Shown: piece by piece, positions 55,294-64,000 of the stretch
Position numbering within the stretch: position 1 is the first letter of the stretch
Layout of the letters: each line of letters opens with the position of its first letter
Assembly: GCF_001598055.1 (NCBI RefSeq)
Contig: NZ_CP014844.1
Coordinates: 4,553,642 to 4,617,641 of the forward strand
DNA length: 64,000 nt
Reading direction: 5' to 3'
From: Cupriavidus nantongensis
GTDB taxonomy: Bacteria > Pseudomonadota > Gammaproteobacteria > Burkholderiales > Burkholderiaceae
Notes under the pieces: generated by a model
Told to the model about the DNA's origin: nothing
The model's input: only the letters and a program-made list of their open reading frames with translations
Database searches by the model: none
Translations under genes and position numbers: made by a program

Positions 55294-55815
55294 TTAGGCG
55301 CCGGCAGCTTCCGCTTCCGCGGGAGCGCCTTCTGCCTTCTTGGCGGCCAGAGCAGCCAGCAGACGGGCGAAGCCCGACACCGGTGCCTGCATCACGCCCA
55401 GCAGCTGAGCAATCAGTTCGTCGCGGCTCGGGATCGAGGCCAGCGCCTTCACGGCGGCAGCGTCGAGAACCTTGCCGTCATACGACCCGGCGCGCAGGAC
55501 CAGCTTGTCGTTGGTCTTGGCGAAGTCGTTCAGAACCTTGGCCGAGGCCACTGCATCTTCGGAAATACCGTAGATCAGCGGACCGGTCATCTGCTCTGCG
55601 AGGCCTGCAAACGGCGTACCTTCGACGGCACGGCGGGCCAGCGTGTTCTTCAGAACGCGCAGGTACACGCCTTGCTGGCGAGCGGTAGCACGCAGCTTGG
55701 TCAGATCGCCAACCGCAATGCCGCGATATTCGGCGACGACGATGGTCTGGGCCTTGGCGACTTGCGCCGAGACCTCAGCAACGACGGCCTTCTTATCTTC
55801 AATATTGAGTGGCAC
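55294..55815 (-). CDS. rplJ: 50S ribosomal protein L10
   Basis: Stalk base carrying L7/L12 dimers, 173 aa: [49 protein letters not shown]. The C-terminal helix binds L12. It starts with GTG at 55815. L10(L12)4 represses its own leader in E. coli. Confidence 0.97.
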   Translation of the reverse strand: MPLNIEDKKAVVAEVSAQVAKAQTIVVAEYRGIAVGDLTKLRATARQQGVYLRVLKNTLARRAVEGTPFAGLAEQMTGPLIYGISEDAVASAKVLNDFAKTNDKLVLRAGSYDGKVLDAAAVKALASIPSRDELIAQLLGVMQAPVSGFARLLAALAAKKAEGAPAEAEAAGA

Positions 55816-56223
55816 GGTTAAGCTCCAAAATGACGCTGGGTCTCCGGCAATACCGGAGCCTTCACGTCAGCACAAACGAACGGCGTCCGATTGGCCCGAA
55901 TCATCCGGGTCGAGGCCCGGCTTCATCAATCCCTTCGGGTGCGCCATCTGCGCTGGCTGGCCGGATAACATGGCCCAGGCTTAACGCCTGAACTCCCGCT
56001 CCGATCGATTAAGCCCTTTCCGCCCTGCTGCCGCGGACAAGGACACCAGCGGTCTTTGATAACCAGCGGTACCGGCGATGCTTGCGCATCGAACCCGGCA
56101 CCACTGCCCAAAGCCTTGCTCCTTTCCTTGCGGTCCGGAGACGACCCTCGCCACTGGCCAGGGTCTTCAATTCTTGCTTGCCGACCGGTGTTATCGGGTT
56201 CCGGTCAGCAATCTGCCGTCAGC
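55816..56223 (-). promoter_or_regulatory. rplA-rplJ intergenic leader (putative L10 leader)
   Basis: A 408-bp gene-free stretch upstream of rplJ in the position of the L10 leader/rplJ promoter. It holds several small stems, e.g. CTCCGG / CCGGAG (55842-55858) near the rplJ start and GATGC / GCATC near 56076. I assign L10 control by position only. Confidence 0.5.
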
Positions 56224-56919
56224 TCAGGCTGCCAGCGTAGCCTGGTCGACACGCACGCCAACGCCCATGGTCGACGAGACCGCGACCTTGCGCAGGTACA
56301 CGCCCTTGCTGGTGGCCGGCTTGGCCTTGACCAGCGCGTCCAGCAGCGCGGCCAGGTTGCTCTTCAGCGCGGCGTCTTCGAACGAACGGCGGCCGATGGT
56401 GGCGTGGATGATACCGGCCTTGTCGACACGGAACTGGACCTGACCGGCCTTGGCGTTCTTCACGGCCTGGGCCACGTCGGGGGTCACGGTACCGACCTTC
56501 GGGTTCGGCATCAGGCCGCGCGGGCCCAGGATCTGGCCCAGCGTACCGACGATACGCATCGTGTCCGGCGAGGCGATCACGACGTCGAAGTTCAGGTTGC
56601 CGGCCTTGACTTGCTCAGCCAGGTCTTCCATGCCGACGATGTCGGCACCGGCGGCCTTGGCGGCCTCGGCCTTGTCGCCCTGGGCGAACACGGCCACGCG
56701 CACCGACTTGCCGGTACCGGCAGGCAGCACCACCGAACCACGCACCACCTGGTCCGACTTCTTGGCGTCGATGCCCAGTTGCACGGCCACGTCGATCGAC
56801 TCGTCGAACTTCGCCGAGGCGCAGCCCTTCACCAGGCCCAGGGCCTCGTCGATCGGGTAGAACTTGGTACGCTCGATCTTCGCCTTGTTGGCGGCGACGC
56901 GCTTGGAAACCTTAGCCAT
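56224..56919 (-). CDS. rplA: 50S ribosomal protein L1
   Basis: L1-stalk protein guiding E-site tRNA release and repressor of rplKA in E. coli, 231 aa: [27 protein letters not shown]; the conserved [35 protein letters not shown] region is intact. Its start directly abuts the rplK stop. Confidence 0.98.
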
Positions 56920-57351
56920 TTACAGACCCTCCACGGTGATGCCCATCGAACGAGCCGAACCGGCGATGGTACGCACGGCGGCGTCCAGGTCGGCGGCGGT
57001 CAGGTCAGCGTTCTTGGCCTTGGCGATTTCTTCAGCCTGGGCGCGGGTGATCTTGCCAACCTTGTCGGTGTGGGGCTTCGGCGAACCCTTGGTGATGCCG
57101 GCTGCCTTCTTGATCAGCACGGTCGCCGGCGGCGACTTCATCACGAAGGTGAAGCTCTTGTCGGCGAAGGCGGTAATCACCACCGGCACCGGCAGACCGG
57201 GTTCCATACCCTGGGTCTGGGCGTTGAACGCCTTGCAGAACTCCATGATGTTCAGACCACGCTGACCCAGTGCGGGACCAACGGGCGGGGAGGGATTTGC
57301 CTTACCAGCCGGAATTTGCAGCTTGATAAAGCCAATGATCTTCTTGGCCAT
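56920..57351 (-). CDS. rplK: 50S ribosomal protein L11
   Basis: GTPase-associated-centre protein, 143 aa: [41 protein letters not shown], with the conserved proline-rich segment and [14 protein letters not shown]. Its 23S binding site is the very region that appears partly deleted in the rRNA gene at the end of this window. Two stems (57450-57471, 57479-57502) lie in the 162-bp gap to nusG. Confidence 0.98.
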
Positions 57352-57513
57352 CTCTACTCCAATCCGGATCGCTCCACGCAGGGGTTGCGATCCTGTTGAG
57401 TCGTAACGCGCTGTCGCCGCACCGGTGGCACGGCCTCACGCTCCTCTTTGGCAGCACCCTGGGGCGCTGCCGTTGCCCGTTGTCGGCCTTGCGACCGACA
57501 ACCGGCAAATTCC

Positions 57514-58095
57514 TTAAACCTTCTCGACCTGGCCGAACTCGAGCTCGACCGGCGTGGCGCGCCCGAAGATCGTGACGGAGACGCGCAGGCGCGATTTCTC
57601 GTAGTTCACTTCCTCGACGTTGCCGTTGAAGTCGGTGAACGGGCCGTCCTTGACGCGCACCATTTCGCCCACTTCGAAGAGCGTCTTGGGACGCGGCTTC
57701 TCGACCCCTTCCTGCATCTGGGTCATGATCTTGTCGACTTCGCGCTGCGAAATCGGGCTCGGGCGATTGCGGGCGCCGCCCACGAAACCGGTAACCTTGC
57801 TGGTGTTCTTCACCAGGTGCCAGGTCTCGTCGGTCATTTCCATTTCCACCAGCACGTAGCCGGGGAAGAAACGACGCTCGGTGACCGACTTGTGGCCACC
57901 CTTGATTTCCACCACTTCTTCGGACGGCACCAGGATGCGGCCAAACTTGTCCTGCATCTCGGCGCGCTCGATGCGCTCCTGCAGCGCGCGTTGCACGCTC
58001 TTCTCCATGCCGGAGTAGGCATGCACCACATACCAGCGCTTCTTCGACGAAGGCGATTCCGGCGCGGCGGTTTCCTGCTGGGCGTTATCCGTCAT
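57514..58095 (-). CDS. nusG: Transcription termination/antitermination factor NusG
   Basis: A 193-aa NusG. The NGN domain runs from [20 protein letters not shown]; the KOW domain has [47 protein letters not shown]. It has a short acidic N-terminal extension. It follows secE by 10 bp. Confidence 0.98.
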   Translation of the reverse strand: MTDNAQQETAAPESPSSKKRWYVVHAYSGMEKSVQRALQERIERAEMQDKFGRILVPSEEVVEIKGGHKSVTERRFFPGYVLVEMEMTDETWHLVKNTSKVTGFVGGARNRPSPISQREVDKIMTQMQEGVEKPRPKTLFEVGEMVRVKDGPFTDFNGNVEEVNYEKSRLRVSVTIFGRATPVELEFGQVEKV

Positions 58096-58105
58096 GTGCT
58101 ACCTC

Positions 58106-58486
58106 TTATTTCCAGCCCAGCACGAGCGAGAACACCACCCACTCGATGAGCTTGTCCGCCGACCACAGGAACAGGGCCATGACGACGACAAAGACAAAGA
58201 CCAGTCCCGTCATCTGCCCGGCTTCCTTGCGCGTCGGCCAGACGACCTTGCGAACTTCCCGATACGATTCCTTGGCGAACCCGATAAAGTCCTTGCCCGG
58301 TGCCGACACCAGCGCAACCACGATACCCAGTGCAATACCACCGAACAGTGCGGCGCCACGTACATAAGACGGTTGCTGTGCCAGTGCATAGAAACCGATG
58401 ACGCCCGCCACCACCAGCAGCACCGCGACGCCAAGCATCCACTTGCCGCTGCTGGCATTCACGGTTTCAACATTGGGATTGGCCAT
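58106..58486 (-). CDS. secE: Preprotein translocase subunit SecE
   Basis: A 126-aa SecE with three membrane segments (GVAVLLVVAGVIGFYAL, GAALFGGIALGIVVALV, TGLVFVFVVVMALFLWSADKLIEWVV) and the conserved cytoplasmic KESYREVRKVVWPTRKE before the third. The ATG at 58486 is chosen; no strong ribosome site is visible. It partners with secY of the spc group. Confidence 0.95.
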   Translation of the reverse strand: MANPNVETVNASSGKWMLGVAVLLVVAGVIGFYALAQQPSYVRGAALFGGIALGIVVALVSAPGKDFIGFAKESYREVRKVVWPTRKEAGQMTGLVFVFVVVMALFLWSADKLIEWVVFSLVLGWK

Positions 58487-58545
58487 GTTTCGCAAACGAG
58501 ACTAAGCCGCGTCACGATTGTTCCTCGCGACGCGGCTGATTGATT

Positions 58546-58621
58546 TGGCAGGGGCAGAGGGAATCGAACCCCCAACCTTCGGTTTTGGAGACCGACGCTC
58601 TGCCAGTTGAGCTATACCCCT
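58546..58621 (-). tRNA. tRNA-Trp (CCA)
   Basis: A 76-nt cloverleaf on the minus strand with encoded CCA end: acceptor AGGGGTA / TGCCCCT, D arm GCTC...GAGC, anticodon loop CTCCAAA (CCA anticodon), T arm GGGGGTTCGATTCCC. It lies between tuf and secE, the classical location. Confidence 0.97.
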
Positions 58622-58664
58622 AAAACAACTTCGGGGTCGACGCTTGCGCCAACCCCTCTGGCAA

Positions 58665-58692
58665 CGAATGCGGCCGGTTGGTGCCGCATTCG
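58665..58692 (-). promoter_or_regulatory. Hairpin between tuf and tRNA-Trp
   Basis: A 10-bp perfect stem CGAATGCGGC / GCCGCATTCG with an 8-nt loop, 13 bp after the intact tuf stop. Only TTG follows, so it is a weak terminator or an RNase processing signal between tuf mRNA and tRNA-Trp. Confidence 0.5.
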
Positions 58693-58704
58693 CTATCGAA
58701 CAGC

Positions 58705-59895
<1,191 letters not shown>

Positions 59896-59940
59896 TTCGC
59901 GACTCCTGTCTCGGTAGCGATATTGCCAGTGCGTGGTATT

Positions 59941-60015
<75 letters not shown>

Positions 60016-60054
60016 GAAACTAGACGTACTACTTTATGACAGCAACCGCGCGAC

Positions 60055-60128
60055 TGGAGCGGGTGAAGGGAATCGAACCCTCGTCGTAAGCTTGGAAGGC
60101 TTCTGCTCTACCATTGAGCTACACCCGC
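60055..60128 (-). tRNA. tRNA-Gly (TCC)
   Basis: 74 nt with encoded CCA: acceptor GCGGGTG / CACCCGC, anticodon UCC in CTTCCAA, T arm GAGGGTTCGATTCCCTT. Second in the tRNA-Tyr/Gly/Thr series. Confidence 0.97.
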
Positions 60129-60179
60129 CTGGGTCTTTCCTGCTTCTTCACCGGCGTTGCCGGCTGCTGTCTTGCATTC

Positions 60180-60265
60180 TGGTGGAGAGGGCTGGATTCG
60201 AACCAGCGTAGGCGTAAGCCAACAGATTTACAGTCTGCCCCCTTTAGCCACTCGGGCACCTCTCC
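60180..60265 (-). tRNA. tRNA-Tyr (GTA)
   Basis: 86 nt with a long variable arm typical of tRNA-Tyr and encoded CCA: acceptor GGAGAGG / CCTCTCC, anticodon GUA in CTGTAAA, T arm GCTGGTTCGAATCCAGC. It is the first product of the tRNA-tuf transcript. Confidence 0.97.
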
Positions 60266-60279
60266 GCAGAGAACTATCG

Positions 60280-60308
60280 ATTATGGGCTTCCTCGCCGCT
60301 CCTGTCAA
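60280..60308 (-). promoter_or_regulatory. Promoter of the tRNA-Tyr/Gly/Thr-tuf transcript
   Basis: Minus strand: consensus -35 TTGACA (60303-60308), 17-bp spacer, -10 CATAAT (60280-60285). The predicted start is a few bases before the tRNA-Tyr 5' end at 60265. The rest of 60309-60513 shows nothing recognisable. Confidence 0.85.
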
Positions 60309-60513
60309 GCACTTTCCGTTGCGGATGCTGTGCTGCCAGGGAATCGGGAGGGCGTTCCGGCGTGGCGTCTGGCGCTGCCTGACCGCTCCCACAAGCGCAG
60401 TTTAGATTTCTGCGTTCTCACCCTATAGGGGGCTTTGCAGGACGGCTCCTGGCGGCTCTGGAGCGGCCTGGCGGAGCTTGTTCGACGCCGTTCCGAACAG
60501 GCGACGGAAAAGC

Positions 60514-60549
60514 AAAAACCCCTCGCAGCACACGCTGTCGAGGGGTTTT
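60514..60549 (-). terminator. rRNA operon terminator
   Basis: A long stem: AAAACCCCTCG pairs with CGAGGGGTTTT, with an inner CAGC / GCTG, followed by TGCTTTT on the minus strand. It lies 12 bp after the 5S 3' end. Confidence 0.92.
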
Positions 60550-60560
60550 GCACAATAAGA

Positions 60561-60675
60561 GCCTGGCGATGACCTACTTTCACACGGGAATCCGCACTAT
60601 CATCGGCGCGGAGCTGTTTCACGGTCCTGTTCGGGATGGGAAGGGGTGGTTCCGGCTCGCTATGGTCACCAGGCA
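60561..60675 (-). rRNA. rrf: 5S ribosomal RNA
   Basis: About 115 nt on the minus strand. The 5' TGCCTGGTGACCATAGCG and 3' ATCGCCAGGC pair as the terminal helix. Internal CCACCCCTTCCCATCCCGAACAGG is the universal 5S loop B/C region. Ends are approximate within 1-2 nt. Confidence 0.96.
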
Positions 60676-60789
60676 TGAGGGGTTGTGACGCTGGGGTTGA
60701 GGCCAGCATCACGAATCGGGATGTAGTGTTGGTTGTGCGTGTATCGAGGCACAAGGCGACGCTCAACCAGGTGAAACACACTGGTTATA

Positions 60790-63692
<2,903 letters not shown>

Positions 63693-64000
63693 CTATAACA
63701 AGTGTGTCTCATCGACACGCTCACTACAGGTTGAGTTCTCGCATTTGTGCCGTATTCCAAGTCATCTTTCGATCACTTTAAAATACATTTGGTTGATACA
63801 ATCACAACCCGGTATCGCGTTCAACTACTGTGCTTCTCATCAAAGCACCGCGACACCTTTACTACATCCCATATTGTTAAAGAACAGCCGATCCGCAGGT
63901 CAGACCCGCGCTCGCTTGGCAATGCCAAATGCAAACGCTCAAAGCTTAAGCGCTTGCATTTGGCCATCTGGCCTTAACCAACAAACTACCGATAAGTGTG
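63693..64000 (-). promoter_or_regulatory. 3' part of the 16S-23S spacer with boxA
   Basis: A gene-free spacer upstream of 23S. The minus strand contains TGTTCTTTAACAA (63874-63886), a boxA antitermination element. Upstream of it is a long stem GCCAAATGCAA / TTGCATTTGGC (63924-63934 and 63954-63964). No tRNA is visible; the usual tRNA-Ile/Ala pair would lie beyond the window. Confidence 0.7.

Overview
The window is a high-GC chromosomal segment from a betaproteobacterium of the Burkholderiales, most likely Cupriavidus or a close Ralstonia-type relative. I base this on protein sequences and gene order (msrPQ, System II cytochrome c biogenesis, cutA-dsbD beside rplQ, recQ between rpoC and rpsL, and the tRNA-Tyr/Gly/Thr-tuf-tRNA-Trp-secE-nusG order), not on a database search.

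Layout. 1-18.6 kb holds housekeeping genes: the 3' part of a class A penicillin-binding protein, cyaY, lptM-lysA, msrPQ, an ECF sigma/anti-sigma/lipoprotein operon, ccsB-resB, a diheme cytochrome c, engB, hemB, a CorA-type transporter, and cutA-dsbD. 18.6-60.3 kb is, almost entirely on the minus strand, the transcription/translation supercluster. In transcription order it is tRNA-Tyr, -Gly, -Thr, tuf, tRNA-Trp, secE, nusG, rplKAJL, rpoBC, recQ, rpsLG, fusA, tuf, rpsJ, [accessory island], rplC...rpsQ (S10), rplN...rpmJ (spc), rpsMKD-rpoA-rplQ (alpha). 60.5-64 kb is the 3' part of an rRNA operon, also minus strand: the 16S-23S spacer end, 23S and 5S.

The main surprise in gene content is a five-gene oxidative island at 33.3-38.5 kb, lying exactly between rpsJ and rplC, which are normally adjacent. 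It has a flavin reductase, a StyA-type FAD monooxygenase, an SDR dehydrogenase, a dienelactone hydrolase/SnoaL fusion, and a divergent AraC regulator. Content and order resemble the indole-oxidation clusters (iif/ind) known from Acinetobacter and Cupriavidus. The S10 genes downstream of the island have a recognisable promoter of their own.

Three anomalies affect core translation components. (1) The tuf copy between fusA and rpsJ carries a 2-nt insertion at codon 32, while its near-identical partner near the rRNA operon is intact. (2) The 23S rRNA lacks about 68 nt of the near-universal GTPase-associated centre. (3) The same 23S gene has a roughly 109-nt intervening-sequence-like expansion at helix 45, just beside that deletion. 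Items 1 and 2 lie in multicopy sequences, so assembly or consensus error must be excluded first. If real, they mean one EF-Tu pseudogene and one non-functional rRNA copy. Several ribosomal intergenic regions also carry well-formed promoters, internal terminators and strong hairpins; these are listed individually.
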